Shown: piece by piece, positions 1-12,700 of the stretch
Layout of the letters: each line of letters starts with the position of its first letter
Position numbering within the stretch: the first letter of the stretch is position 1
Source: Malus domestica
Taxonomy: Eukaryota > Streptophyta > Magnoliopsida > Rosales > Rosaceae
DNA length: 64,000 nucleotides
Assembly (NCBI RefSeq): GCF_042453785.1
Contig: NC_091675.1
Span: forward strand, 8,196,501 to 8,260,500
Reading direction: 5' to 3'
Notes under the pieces: model-generated
What the model saw: only the letters and a program-made list of their open reading frames with translations
Databases searched by the model: none
Told to the model about the DNA's origin: nothing
Program-made: the position numbers and the translations under genes

Positions 1-1956
1 CTGGAAGTACGGGCAAAGTATATTCGTAGGTACGTATTATAATTTCTAATAAATGAAAGTATAAGTTCATTGGCATCATGAAACTAGGTTAACTTTTGGA
101 TTCATATTCTTGTTTCTGGTACAAATCCAAAAAATGTAGAACAATAAAGTAAGAAAAACTGAAGAAAAAAGAAATGAGATAACCTTTCTCTGAAAGAGAT
201 GTCTTTCCCTTCTATGGGATGTTTTCTTAGTAGTCTTGCCTGCATATTCCTTTTATTTGCCTCCCAAAGAAAACTAACGTATTGAATAAGATTGCAGTGC
301 CCAGGTTGACACTCAGATGCAGATAACTGGTTCTATATTGCAACCAAACATCTCTGGAAATATTAAATTGAGCCATGGTGAAGCATATCTACCACATGAT
401 AAGGGTAGTGAGGCGGCTTCTAATAGATTGGCATCAAATGAGTCTAGGCTTATGGCTACTGGTGTTGATCGGGCAGTTGCCTCAAGGTATGTATCACGGT
501 TTTTCAGTTCACAACCTGCTGCTTCGAGGACAAAATTCTCTCAACCCTCAGGTAAGACATCACTGCCTCTTTAGCTTCATTCATTGTGTGACCTTACGAC
601 CATGATACTCTAAATCATACCAAATATTTCATGTATGTACAGTTGGTAAAGTTGATGTCTGAAAATTTCAAATTCTGCTGGATCTAACCTTCTATTTTCT
701 GGATTAGCAGTTGAACCAGGTGAAAAGGAGACGGAGCAAGTGAACATTAAACCGAACGTAGATATTCAGCTTACTGATTTAAAGCTTGCTCTAGGACCAG
801 AGTTGAGAGTAGTTTATCCTCCAATTCTCAATTTCGCAGTTAGTGGAGAGCTTGATTTAAATGGCCCAGCTCATCCCAAATTGATACAACCTAGAGGCGT
901 CTTAACTTTTGAGAATGGTGATGTAAATCTTTTGGCAACTCAGGTGAGTCAGTTTATTTCTTATGTTCTTGTAGTACACAGTAAATTTCTTCTCGTGGGA
1001 AGTTCAAGCTTATCCATAACTCATGGTTCCTCTGTTTTTCGGCTTATTCTTTCTCCGTCTCATAAACTTCCCAAAATTGCAGGTGAGGCTCAAAAAAGAG
1101 CATCTAAATATTGCGAAATTTGAGCCCGGAATTGGACTAGATCCTATGCTAGATTTAGTTCTGGTAGGTTCTGAGTGGCAATTCAGGATTCAAAGTCGAG
1201 CCAGCAACTGGCAGGACAAATTGGTGGTGACCTCAACTAGCTCTGTGGAACAGGATGCCCTCTCTCCTACTGAGGTGCTATTTTTAAATGTTAGCGGGAG
1301 TCAATTTTCAGTTACTAGACTTTCAGGCACTTTCATCTGATCCATTTTTTTCCATATGCATAGGCTGCTAGAGTCTTCGAAAGTCAATTGGCGGCGTCCA
1401 TCTTGGAAAACAATGGGCAGCTCGCATTCCAAAAGCTTGCAACTACAACACTGGAAAAACTAATGCCGAGAATAGAAGGGCAAGGAGAGTTTGGGCAGGC
1501 AAGGTGGACGCTAGTGTATGCACCGCAGATCCCTAGTTTGCTCTCTGTTGATCCTACGGTGGATCCTCTCAAATCCATAGCCAGCAATATTTCATTTTGT
1601 ACAGAAGTTGAAGTCCAATTCGGGAAACGTCTTCAGGTAAAACTCTTCAACCCGCTGTTAATTCTTTTACTTCTCAAATTGGATGAACACCTTACGTAGG
1701 GCTTTCATTGATGTGAAAACATAGAAACTTTACAGATATTGTTAACATCTCATTTTCCTTCACCTTACATTTATGATCATTTAAGAGTATTCGTTTCTTT
1801 TTCCCTCAGGCCTCGATTGTTAGGCAAATGAAGGACTCAGAGATGGCAACGCAATGGACCTTGACCTACCATCTTACGAGCCGCCTGCGGGTTCTCCTGC
1901 AGTCTGCTCCGTCAAATCGCCTCCTTTTCGAATATTCTGCCACGTCTCAGGATTAG
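1..1956 (+). CDS. TIC236: TIC236-like TamB/DUF490 protein, C-terminal part (gene runs off the left edge)
   Basis: This is the 3' end of a very large plastid inner-envelope protein that links the TOC and TIC import complexes. The family is the plant homologue of bacterial TamB, and Arabidopsis EMB2410 (At2g25660) is its member. Exons read from splice sites are 1-29, 298-551, 711-943, 1083-1274, 1364-1636 and 1810-1956, all GT-AG and in phase. The stop is TAG at 1954-1956. Readable stretches include AQVDTQMQITGSILQPNISG, LDLNGPAHPKLIQPRGVLTF, and the final LLFEYSATSQD. The beta-rich, low-hydrophobic sequence fits the C-terminal TamB/DUF490 domain that faces the intermembrane space. Only about 375 residues of a protein of some 2,000 are present. 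I see no break in the visible exons. Recognition rests on remembered family sequence. Confidence 0.9.
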
Positions 1957-2014
1957 TCTGCTACCCTTTTTTCTTCCTTTTGATGTATCATTATTCTTTG
2001 CTCAAAATTGAATG

Positions 2015-2238
2015 AGCTCCTTTGTAAGTTGTGCGCCATCACTATGTAAATAGTTCAATATTTTATCAATGAAAGAAAATCACCAGTTCTAAGTTTCCAA
2101 CACTCTATATGTTATGTTGTGACTTCGCTCCTTTGTCAGTTGGTGCGCCCTCACTAAGTAAATAGTTCAATATTTTATCAATGAAGGAAAATCACCAGTT
2201 CTAAGTTTCCAACGCTCTATATGTTATGTTGTGACTTC
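2015..2238 (+). repeat. Tandem 112-bp duplication in the TIC236 3' flank/UTR
   Basis: Two direct copies, 2015-2126 and 2127-2238, differ at only a handful of positions. Both begin GCTCCTTTGT and end TTGTGACTTC. They start about 60 bases after the TIC236 stop and carry AT-rich segments that could act as poly(A) signals, so the duplication may double the 3'-end processing region. Confidence 0.85.
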
Positions 2239-2274
2239 TATTAATCCGTGAATCGTGTCCATCACGTGCCTATT

Positions 2275-2628
2275 ACCAACCATTACCTTTTTTTTTTTTT
2301 TGAAGAAATTCGGGCATGGCTGCCCATATTATTACCCACAACCAACATTACAACACAAGGGCCCAAAACGTACAACACAGAGGTCCAAAAACAAAAAACA
2401 CAAACAAACAACAGAAGCCCAACCAAAAGGTGAGACTAAAGCAAAGAAACACAGAAACAACCAGAGCCGACGCGTTTTCCGCCATAGCCGCCGCAGCAAC
2501 CACCAAAACCGCAGCCGTGCATGTCGATCCAGCCAAAGTCGCACCCCAAACAACGCCGCGCCTCACCAAAGTCGCACCCCAAACAACGCCGCGCCTCACC
2601 GAAATCAGCAACCAACCATTACCTTTTT
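2275..2628 (-). mobile_element. Short retroposed insertion with poly(A) and 18-bp target duplication
   Basis: An 18-bp direct repeat (accaaccattacctttt plus one t) sits at 2275-2292 and 2611-2628. Between them is about 318 bp that, read on the minus strand, ends in a run of A (T-run at 2288-2301 on plus). This is the signature of target-primed reverse transcription, so the insert is a retroposon in minus orientation. It is GC-rich near its 5' end and contains two tandem copies of a roughly 31-bp unit (about 2537-2599). I do not see pol III A and B boxes, so a 5'-truncated LINE or retroposed transcript fits better than a SINE. Parent family not recognised. Confidence 0.75.
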
Positions 2629-3175
2629 GGAACCATCTTTTTAGTGAGGATCCTAAAAATCTATGAATCATGATTGTACTAAGATTTAGTTAGAGGCCGC
2701 ACCATTACGAAACAAGATTGTACTAAGATTTAGTTAGGGGCCGCGCGAACGCAGGCCCCCGCTGTCACAAATTATGACATTGGTTCTCCCGCTTGGGGAG
2801 ACCATAGAGTGGCACCCCTCCTATATGTGCAATGGAGGTTACCAACCCTAGGCCATGGGGCTTCTAGATCCCCCATAGACCCTGTCCAGGTAAGTATGTT
2901 TCAACTACCTCCGCCACCGTTTTTATACCCAATCTTCTCACCCCCGCTCTTTGCTCTCAGCCGATGTGGGATTTGTCGAAACAACAGAATCAATCAAATT
3001 ATGAATAAAATGCAACCAATTGTTACATACAAAATTTGTCATCTACCCTTTACCCATCGTTTACCAAAAGAGAAACATAACGGAGTTTAAAGCCAAAATT
3101 TCGACAGGAATAGAGTAATTTTGTTCAAAATTCTTCAGTTTTGCGCGAGTGGGACCACAAGAACAAATGAACTTG
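2629..3175. other. Intergenic spacer between two convergent 3' ends
   Basis: This lies between the TIC236 and PPD5-like 3' ends. It contains a short direct repeat: GATTGTACTAAGATTTAG followed by TTAG and a GGCCGC motif, near 2672-2699 and again near 2715-2743. It probably also holds the 3' UTR of the minus-strand gene next to 3175. No other gene is seen. Confidence 0.6.
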
Positions 3176-5387
3176 TCACCAGAATCTCCATGGATCCTTG
3201 TATGGAGGAACATAGTTTTCTGTGGGAGGGAGAAGGTGAAATGAAGCTACTGTTTTTTGCAAGATTGGCCCCACCTGCATCACATATAATGTACATAAAT
3301 ACTAAGCTGGAAGCATCAACAAAATTCAACTGAGAGAGAGAGAGAGAGAGAGAGAGGAGATTTACTATGTTCCATTGCTTGTTGAGGGTTGAAGCATTTA
3401 TAGAGTAAAAGTAACCTGCAATCGAGTTTTCGCAGTATTCAAAAAGAGGTTCTAGAGTGTAATATTAACCCAGTAAGAACATAGCAAACGCATTTTGTAG
3501 TCGAAACACACATAAGTAGTTTCCTACCATCTCGTTCAGTTGTTGAAGCCATATAGTGTCTGTAATTGGTAGATTCGTCAGCCTGCACGATTTGCAACTG
3601 TTGTAAGAATCAGGAAGAAACCAGAACAGTATATCGAATATTTCTTCACCGAAAACTGATAAAGAATGCTTACAGTTTTTGTGGGTGCCTTGCGAACAAG
3701 GTACTCATAATACCAGTATGGCCGACCATCAATCTGTGGAAATAACAATGAGCCAAGCTTCACATGCATATACATATTACATTTTTACCAAGTAGATTTT
3801 AGAATGATGGCTTCAGCCACGTAAAACCAAATAGGGGGCGGCAATCTTACTTCACCAGAGTGTGCATCAAGAACTTGACTCTCAGCCTGGCGCTGAGTTG
3901 AGGTGACACGCTGCAGAAAACTGTAGCCTGTGAGTTCAAATAAGCATCATCCCGTCCAACCACAATACTCAAAAGCAGAACAATATTCTCTCAAACGTCG
4001 ATAAGGTACATTTGAGTGCTCCATCTCATCCAACCACAATACTCTTTTTTACAGACTACCCTCAAGAAAATTGAAGGCAAATCGGTTTAACAGATGTTTA
4101 CTAATCAGCCTTAAAATCAAATGCTTTTAGAAAATATCCGGGTGGAACATTACCAATGCGGACTTGTCTGCCAAAACAGAATCAGCAACGTCTTTTGCAG
4201 TCCATGTACTCTTGTCTTGTGATTTTATAATCTTTGAATTCGGGGGACCTATCTGAATCAAAGGAAATTAAATTATAAGCATTCGCAAAGTAACGAAAGG
4301 GATTTTGCATTTAACAACCAGTGATCTTATCAGGAGTTACCGAAATGGAAATGATGAGGTTATCAACAATGTCAACGCGCTCAGAAACAATGCGCAGGCG
4401 TGCATCAGCTGCATAAGACATAAAACAGTGTCCAGTGAGAATGTATAAGATCCGCGTTCATGACCAATACCAAAATACGGGTACAGATATATGGTAACCC
4501 AGAAAATATAAAAGAAGATGTAAAACTTCATCACTCTACTTATGAAGCTGAACTTACGAGATAATGGTGCGGCTGATGAATAACGCTCTGGCTTTCTCGA
4601 TTCCACCCTTGAAACAGGTGAAAAGAGTCAGGTTCCTACAAATTATATGCCCATGACAAATTCCGAAGAATTCAACTAGTTTACTTTTGTGCTAAGAAAA
4701 AAGAAAATTCACACCAGAAAACTAATATCAGCATTTCAATTGAAGGGGAAAAATGCATACCACTTGAAAAGGGCCTTCTTGGATGGCAACTCCATTGGGT
4801 ATAGATAAGAATATGAATTTATTTCATCAAAAAATGGAGCCATTTTCAAGTCTGCCTCTGCAAGGGACCCTGCAACATCGGATTTTATGAGCAGAAGTGC
4901 TTCCTACAAATAAAACACTTCTAGTTCTAGAAAAAGAGGTTTATGTGCACAAGTGCTTCCCACAAAAGCAGTTCCCAAAGCAAAAAACCAACCCATGCAA
5001 TTTCAGTAACTGTAAAATCAAGTGACCAAAACACCAAAGTGTGAATTGAGAAAGTTCACCTGGAGATGGTGAGACTAGTAAAACAGGAGCAGAAATGCCA
5101 AACATGAGCAACTCTCTTCTGCCAACCCCATTTTCCAAACTGGGTTTTGAGTTGGCACTTGAACTTAATTTCCATTTGTTCTGCTGCATCACAACTCTAC
5201 CTTGCTCTCTAAAGTACCAATAAAAATAAGAATTTAGGAAGATAATTAAATAAAAAAAATACATAGAACATAAATATATAAAAAAATAAATTCATAGATA
5301 TTACAGAAAGTACCTGAGAAGGAGATTGGAAGGAAGAAGATGGTTGGATGTGAAGAGAGAGAGGGAAGGATAGAGAAGAACCACCAT
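3176..5387 (-). CDS. PPD5: PsbP-domain thylakoid lumen protein, PPD5-like
   Basis: A complete 11-exon gene encoding about 290 residues. Exons (minus strand, high to low): 5314-5387, 5060-5208, 4761-4869, 4558-4607, 4341-4408, 4154-4252, 3851-3910, 3674-3733, 3528-3582, 3366-3415, 3176-3274. All junctions are GT-AG and every phase closes. The N-terminus is Ser/Leu-rich like a plastid transit peptide. It is followed by a twin-arginine segment (GRRELLMFGISAPVLLV) typical of Tat-route lumenal targeting. The mature part has PsbP-family landmarks: FDEINSYSYLYPMELPSKK, RVTSTQRQAESQVLDAHSGE, IDGRPYWYYEYLVRKAP, and the C-terminus VPPYKDPWRFW. PsbP-like proteins act in the lumen on photosystem assembly or linked processes. 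PPD5 is my best family match (Arabidopsis At5g11450, about 297 aa). The gene is divergent from the CID5-like gene. Confidence 0.9.
3331..3356. repeat. (GA)n microsatellite inside the last PPD5-like intron
   Basis: A GA dinucleotide run fills much of the 91-bp intron between the last two PPD5-like exons. On the transcribed strand it is a CT tract near the 5' splice site (intron 3275-3365), so its length may vary without altering coding sequence. Confidence 0.85.
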
Positions 5388-6125
5388 TGTATTTGTTGCT
5401 CTCTTCTTTCTTTTGCCTTGCTTTGAGTTTTCTTTCTCTCTTGCCTTCTTCCTTCTGTTGCCTCATCCACTCAATTGTCCCAACTCCCAACAAATGTTGA
5501 AAATCCAGTTTATTTTAACTGTTGTATCCTTGTAATAAAGAGGGTATTTTGGTCTCATTACCCACTGCCCAATCACACTCTGCCACGTAGTGGTGCCTAG
5601 CCATGAAACCAAATGCAATGTAGTTTTTTTAGACCGACCACGTGTGATATATTATAACATTCATACTTCGTAATCCGAAATACTATGAAACAAAAACTAT
5701 TCCAGAAACAATAATTTTCGTTGTCATACTTACAATTTGAAAAAAAACTTCTTTAAAAAACACTTCTACTCATAATCATTTTTATTGCAGACGTTTTAAC
5801 TAGGAGCATGTTGAAATTTTAAATAAGTTCAAAAAAGCTATAAACTTTTACCGTCAAACTTCGTTAAAAACGTTTTTAATAACATAACATGCATCAGTAA
5901 CAACAACGTCACGTAAAAGTGTAACAGTAAATTTCTTTCCAACGGAAAAGAGTTATCCGTGTTTCCAAACAGGGTGCCAAAAAGTTTATAGTAAATCCAG
6001 TAAAACGTCCGTGTCAAATTGTCAATGTTATACAAAGTGAATAGTCTTTATATTATTCTGGGCTTCCCTTTCTAAAACACACCAAAATATAGAAAGAGAA
6101 TTCCCCAAAATTTGTTTCGCTTTTC
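5388..6125. promoter_or_regulatory. Shared divergent upstream region of PPD5-like and CID5-like genes
   Basis: About 0.7 kb separates the PPD5-like start codon (5387, minus) from the transcribed CID5-like leader (about 6110, plus). It is AT-rich with two CACGTG/CACGTA-type cores (near 5583 and 5638), which are G-box-like and could bind bZIP or bHLH factors. There is no coding sequence. Confidence 0.4.
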
Positions 6126-7127
6126 CTCTCTCTCTCTCTCTCTCATTTCGTCCTCACAGCGATCTCGGAAATTAGGGTTTCAGGGACTCCGGGCGTTTCA
6201 TTTGCTTCTCTGGAATTTGAAGATCGCCTCGCACTCGGTGAGCTTATGCCATTGATATTGATTCATGCTGTTGATATTTTTATTTATCTTTATCGTTATT
6301 CGGTTTCAAAGTTACGGTGATTCGTGTTTGGGAATTGCTTTTTTCGTGATGTGAGTCGAGTTGATTGTCTGAAGTTTTTGCAATTTTGTTGATCTGTTTG
6401 TGTGTTTTGTGTATGAACATGGAGGTGTTCTTGCTGGACTAGGGAAGAGGGAAGGTTTAGGTGATTGAGGAAAGTGAGATTTTATGCTTAATTGCTTGAA
6501 TTTTGATGAGAAAACCAGTAATCGGATGTGGATTTTGATTAAAGTGAATCTTGTCTGCAGGTTATTTGCTTAAATCGTATATTTTTTTTTGTTTGAGGAA
6601 ATTGGACAGTTGGATGTGAATTGAGCATTGGATAGTGATCTGATATTGTCTTAAGTCGATCTTCGTGTGTACTTAGAATTGAGTTCTTGATAAGTAGAGG
6701 TACTAACTTTGACTGGCTCTGTTTGTAAAGGATTATGGATTTGGTAATTATTGTGATTAAACACACACAGAGTGTTTGTTTTTGCAATATCTTTCCTCAA
6801 GAGATTCCTCTCGTCATGTAATAAAGATCAAAGATATGATATGGGATCGATCCCAGCCTCCTAATGCTAAATATGGTTTCATATTTTGCTAGTAACACTC
6901 TCACCGCTAACTGAAAGTTCTTGGTACAACAGTTAATTTGTGCTTTGAGTAACTTCACAATAATGAACCAGGATACTTGTGGAACCCCCGTCTTTTTTTA
7001 AATATTGGCTTATTTTGGCATGGAAGCTTAGCATTTTTGTTTCTTCAATGATTATATTCTTAATGTTGTCTGATAATATCGGGTTTTCCGGTTCTTTTAG
7101 AGTGGCAGATTTTTATGATTTAAGACC
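6126..7127 (+). other. 5' leader of the CID5-like gene with an intron
   Basis: A CT microsatellite at 6126-6144 precedes a leader exon that ends at a GT donor after 6237 (CACTCG|GTGAGC). The intron runs to the AG at 7099-7100, leaving 27 leader bases before the ATG at 7128. A long first intron in the leader is common in plant housekeeping genes. No open frame of note occurs inside the intron. Confidence 0.6.
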
Positions 7128-8682
7128 ATGAAGCCAGGACTTTCTTCTTTGAATCCCTACGCAGCAGCATACATTCCAATCTCCAAGAGGGAGACAGATG
7201 ATAGAACTTTTGTGACAACGAAAGATTCTAGCCACAGCAATGAGTCAGTCTGGTTTGGGAACCCTCAAAATTTTACCCAGAATCAACACCATAGCAAAGC
7301 TTATCTTCAATCTGATGCCCCAGGGACTGCAACACTCCAGAGTCCAAAGTCTTATGCTGTAAAGAGCTACCCTGCCCATGACTCTTATGGTTCATTTTCG
7401 CAGAATATGAATAAAGTGTCAGAAAATGAAGACTTTGATATGGATATGGAATTTCTCGGACTGTCATTTCCTGGTATATCTGATCAGTCCCTTAGTGATG
7501 TTTATTTGGCGAATAGGGGTGACCTGGATGCCACCATTGACATGCTGAACCAACTTGAGGTGACTTTCATTTTTTTGTTTAATGTTGGTGTTGTTAAATA
7601 TTCTTCTTTTGGAAAATATCATACATTATCCTCTGCCATCAGTCCACTACTTTAATGTTTGTTGTGCATTAGGTAAATACTCAAATACTGTTGCTCACAA
7701 TTCGATAACAGTTGAATATTTAGGGTACCTGTTTATTTAGAGCACTTCAGGTTGTGATGTTGTATCATTTATAACAGGTCAAAACTCGAAAGTCTATCCA
7801 ATTTGAAGCACAATTGTGCATGTGCTGTGAGTTTATGACCCACCTCGTGTCACCTTTCTTCAAGGAAAATGAATAATCCTCCTTTCCTTCAACATATTTC
7901 TCTTTTGCAAGTTTGCAAGTTTTTTGTACTTTGCATGCTTTGGCATGGTTGAATAGTGCAAATAGTGTGTGATTCATTTGGCTTATAATTACAGTAATGT
8001 GTTTTGTATATCTGCTGTATTTCTCTGACATGGTAGAAGTCCTTTTCTACTGTAAGTGTTTGGTTCTTTGCGATATGTCTTATATGTGTGGAAATTGTAT
8101 TCCTGAGCGAAGAATCGTCTTGTTTCATTGATATGATGGAATATTGGACTGGTAATGATTGGCTAGTACAGTATTATTTGCTTATTGATTCTTGTTATTC
8201 ATTGATATTGTCTTGTTTCGAGCCAATCAATGCCCATTCTTTTATTTGCTTACTACAGTGTTTGCTTAAGACACAGATAGAGTGCAGCGAACATTTTGTT
8301 TGGTTGCAACTCAAGCGAAGTTTTATTCTGAACTTGATACAGTTAGAACATACTGGAATATTCATCTCTGGGTGTTTGTTACCTTTAACATTAACATCAA
8401 ACATATTGGAATACGGTTTTTATGTTTATGATTATCAGCACAGAAATAAACTCTGCGCCTGACTTACATGTTTTATTATTTACCTTTATCAGCATTTCAT
8501 TTAACTTTGTCACTCATCCCAAAAATCTCTGTTTCTTACTACAGTTCTGTGTAGTCGAGTCTTCTGAAGGTCTTCCAGACACTCTGGACATTGGAGATGT
8601 TTCTGAATCTGGGTTGGCAGGCAATAGTGCATGGAAGCCGAAGAACGTAGCAGGTGAAGCCAGCGGTTCACCCAAATCGTAG
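7128..8682 (+). CDS. CID5: PAM2 + CUE-domain protein, CID5/IPD1-like
   Basis: Two coding exons, 7128-7559 and 8545-8682, give about 189 residues. An almost 1-kb GT-AG intron separates them. The N-terminus LSSLNPYAAAYIPISKR is a textbook PAM2 motif, which binds the MLLE domain of poly(A)-binding protein. A CUE-type ubiquitin-binding segment follows at residues about 108-144 (MEFLGLSFPGISDQSLSDVY to TIDMLNQLE). The C-terminal exon is Ser/Gly-rich and acidic. This PAM2-CUE layout matches Arabidopsis CID5 (At5g11440, also IPD1), a small cytosolic PABP interactor. Its neighbours are the homologues of At5g11450 and At5g11430, which supports the assignment. Confidence 0.88.
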
Positions 8683-9711
8683 CTCCCAAGCTCGTCTTCA
8701 GTTTTATTGTGTGGGTAACAAAGAAATGTCAATTGTTTTACTCTTTTGACATGTTTGGTTTTATGGTTACAAGAAGTATACAAATAGAGGATCGTCTCGT
8801 GGGGGAGGCCGAGGCGGAGGCACACATAGTTTGACGATACATGGTTATGGTTGTATAGTTGTTAGATGTTTGTGTTGTTAACTCTCATGTTTTTAGACAC
8901 CTTGAGGTTTTATGAGCCAAAAAGCTCACACTGCAATTTTCATGCAACTCGGTTTTTTTTTCCAAATGAAAGTGATTTGCAATTTTCTTTGGCGCCTTAA
9001 AAGCTTCGATATAGCGGAAAATGTTTGGCTTCTCATGGTTCCATGAGTTGAGGTGTGCACATCACAATTCGATACTCTGAAGGGACTTTCATAGCATACA
9101 TACACCCATCACTGTGGCGTTCCACTCTGCCCCGCCCTGAAAGTTGAAACCCTACTTCTTGAATGGACGCTTTGGACCCGATCCAAACTTTTAACGAATT
9201 TAACCCTTTGAGTGAAGGACGGTTTGCAGATTACATCTCCCCCCAAAATATAACTAGAATATATACAAAACAAAATGTGAGGGTGATTTACATCCATCAA
9301 ACGCGGTCTTAAACCATTTCCGACAATCAAAAATGTTCCTAGATCGTACAAACGCTTTTAGAAAAAGCGAGCATGTATTTCTTTAAAAAGCCCTTCCAAG
9401 TACTTTTCTAGAAAGTAAGTTTTAATTCAAATTTCAAGATTTTTATAACAAACGTGCTTCCTCGAGCATGAGTGTATCTTACAGAAGCAGTCTTAAACGA
9501 AAGAATAACTTGAATGTTTAAAAAATGTTGTGCAGCTAAATGCCTAGTTTTGGTTTATGGTTACTTTGTCTAACAACACTAGCAAAGCTTAAAGCTCACG
9601 TTTGTGTTTGGAAAACGCTTACACAAGGAAAAATATCCCTGACACTACTAAGGAAACGATTTAATTTACAAAAACACAGAAAAAAAAACAAAGGGAAAGA
9701 ATAAAATAAAA
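8683..9711. other. Intergenic spacer between convergent CID5-like and SPOC genes
   Basis: This holds the 3' ends of both genes. The section at about 9355-9510 resembles, loosely and inverted, the tract at about 32700-32870 (both carry many AAAAAGCACTT/AAGTGCTTTTT-like pieces), so it is probably an old dispersed repeat. No gene is seen. Confidence 0.5.
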
Positions 9712-12700
9712 TCAAAACCCTCTACTTTTAGGAACATTTTGCCGCCAGGCTATCCCCGGCTGAGCAGCCGTTCCTCTATCTGGTTCGCCATAAAACTGAC
9801 CAGCTCTCTGCGCCGGTGGTGGCGGAGCCCACCAGCCTTGCTGCATAGGAACATTAGAATTTTGTACGTTGGGTGCCATCGGTTGAAGAGACTGCGGCTG
9901 GTTTGCTAAACTCATATGGGCTGCCGGCATTTGTTGCTGGTAACTGTTCAGCGGCGGCCGCGGTTGCAAACGCTGGTACTGAGTTTGGGGTTGGGAAGGT
10001 ACATTAGGCTGCCACTCCGGGATGTCATCGTCATCGTCATTCCACGGATGAACTGCAACACTACTTGCCTGATGAAACGTATTACTACTACTACTAACAC
10101 TATTGTTTTGTCCATATTTTTGTATCAGCTCTCTCATTTGATCTACAGGGCGAGAAGGGGTATGGGACTTGGGGTACAAGGGTGGCGCCGCCATTCCAGG
10201 CCCCCTAGATGAGGGCCTCTGGGCAGAAAACTGATTCGACCCACCAGTGAAATTGAATTCAGGGAGATCATCTTCGTCCCGAGAAGCACCAGGGCCAAAC
10301 CCGGGAGGAACATCATCGTCGTCGTCGTCATTGTCATCCTGTGCAGGTGTAGTGTGGGTGGGAGGTAAGGGCCGGGACTGAGCCGGCTTAGATGTGTAGT
10401 TGGTATCGTGCTGCTGTCTCCTAGAAGATGTAGTAGTAGTAGTAGTAGTAGCAGAAAACTGTTGCTTTTTCGAAATGTGTTTGTGGTGAGAGGATTTCGG
10501 CGAAGTTAATTTTCTCCAGACAATAACACCGAGGAGGCCATTATCAATAGTGTTAAGTGCCTCAACGTGCCCCTTGTCAATAATCTTGCTGAGCATGTCT
10601 ACGGTTTTATTATGGGGAGGGCAAAAATAAATTTCCACGCCCGAACACGGCTCAGAAAAACCGACTCTCTCATCCGTTACGTACGACTCAGCCACCTGCA
10701 CGGCGGAACACAAGTTTTAGTATCAAAATAACAGACGCATGTTGGTGAATGGGATTTTGCAGACGGATCTGGATCCGCGTTTGATGTTGTTTACCTCACG
10801 AATGCTTTCACATTCCGTTTCCGACGACCCCTCATCCGGAACAAAATGCACGACCTGCACAAAACGAACATCAGTAGGCTGCAGCTCTATCATACAAAAA
10901 TTAAATTTCTAACGACAAAAAGAAAATCTAATCCATGCGACATTTTGGTACAATCTTCGTTTGAAGGTTAATTACATTCCCATGTGATTAATTTTCTAAT
11001 TCAGGTTATTGAATTATCTAAGTTTCATTCGCCCGTCCAAAACAAAGGCTGTAAATACCGACGGTAATTCAAGCACAAAACAATTTAACACAAGTGTCTT
11101 GAATCCGTCTTAGAAGCTGACCGAATTCGTTAGAAACTTCAAAATCGTTTTCCCTTTTCTTTAATTTTGTATTCGCGGATTCAATGAATTGACCAAACTG
11201 CCCAGAAAAGAGAATGCACTGCACGATAGAACTAAGCGATCTCCAAAACCAAGTTTTCTAAATGTTTCCTTTTTTGAGTTATCACAGAATAACATAATAC
11301 AAGAATCTGTAAACAATAAAAATAAACTTGGAGATACCATGACTGCACGACTTCGGGATTGTGGCAGCTCTTGCAGGAACTTCTCAAAAGCATCGAGTCT
11401 GACTCTTCCCTTGATATCAAGACAATCAGGCCACTCTTTTGCTGTGGTTTTTTCACCGCTGCAACAGAAAAGTTGGATTAGCATGAATCAGAAACAAAGA
11501 CATTAGAGTTTTAATACGGATTGCAGAATGCTTGAAAGCTTTACATTTGGCAAATACATGTGTGCATGTATGCATGCAATTTGCAATACCAAACAAAACA
11601 CCCTTTTTGTCCAAGTATCAAACATAAATTAATCAAAGTCGATCTCCTAAATTTACCGAATTTCAATTTGAGTATCATCTTTAGTTTCAATTAGTTACTT
11701 CAGTTGAGCCATATTACTATCAAACAAAACACAAGCATGGCCCTCTATACACAGATGAAAAAGAAGAGGGAGCAGAACCTAAAGTAGAATAAAAAAGAAC
11801 ATCTATCACAAACCCGTCACGGCACTAGTCCACCTATACTGCACCCTGGCATAGTTCTAATAAGGTCCACATGTAAATTTAACTTCAAAGAGTGTCTCCA
11901 AATATGGCTAATAACCATTCATGACTCAGAATGAGGAAGTTCAAGACAGAAACATAATACTCAGACATGCAATAAACTTTGATTAAAAGAGCAGTCCACC
12001 AATGCAGTGGACCATCCACACACACAGTCTTCTTTGAACAAATCTGTACACAGGAAATGCAGAACAAGGAGAATTTACTACAATACGAATGTTTAAAAGA
12101 CAAACCTTTTATAGATTCCGATAACAGAGGCCATGGGTGAAAGATTCAGTTGCAGGGAACCACTCCAAACACGTTCACCCTTCGGTGTGCCAACTAGTCT
12201 AGATACTGATTTTTCAGGACTGTCTCTGGATTTCACATCGGCACTCACATCACAGGATTTTATATCTGCACTATCACTGGTTTTCATAACAGAATGACTG
12301 TCAGTTTTGTTTCCGGCAGGATTGTCTGTATTGATCACAGCAGGACTGTCAGTTTTGATCACAGTAGGACTGTCGGTTTTTATCATAGCAGGACTGCCAC
12401 CAGTTTTCAAGTCAGCATCTGACTTTGTATCTGTTGTGCAACTATCATCAACCTTCTGTGGAGAGGCGTTAACGGTATCTTTGGGACTTGGTACTGAAGA
12501 CTTCGATTCAGAGACTGTCTCGGAGTCATCCCTGTCTGAGGTGGGTGTAACTTTCTCAGGGAGAATCTCGAATGGTGGTTCTGTGTCCAAGGATTCCATG
12601 AACTCATCTAGGGAGACAATTGGAGGAAGATCCTTCAATCCATCATCCACCATAAGGCCTTGCATTAAATCAGTAGCTTCAGTAGAAGGAATGGTAAAGG

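Noticed and set aside
2348-2671. 107-residue minus-strand frame
   Set aside because: It spans the retroposon and its target duplication, so it is an accident of insertion; its Val/Ala-rich text follows base composition.
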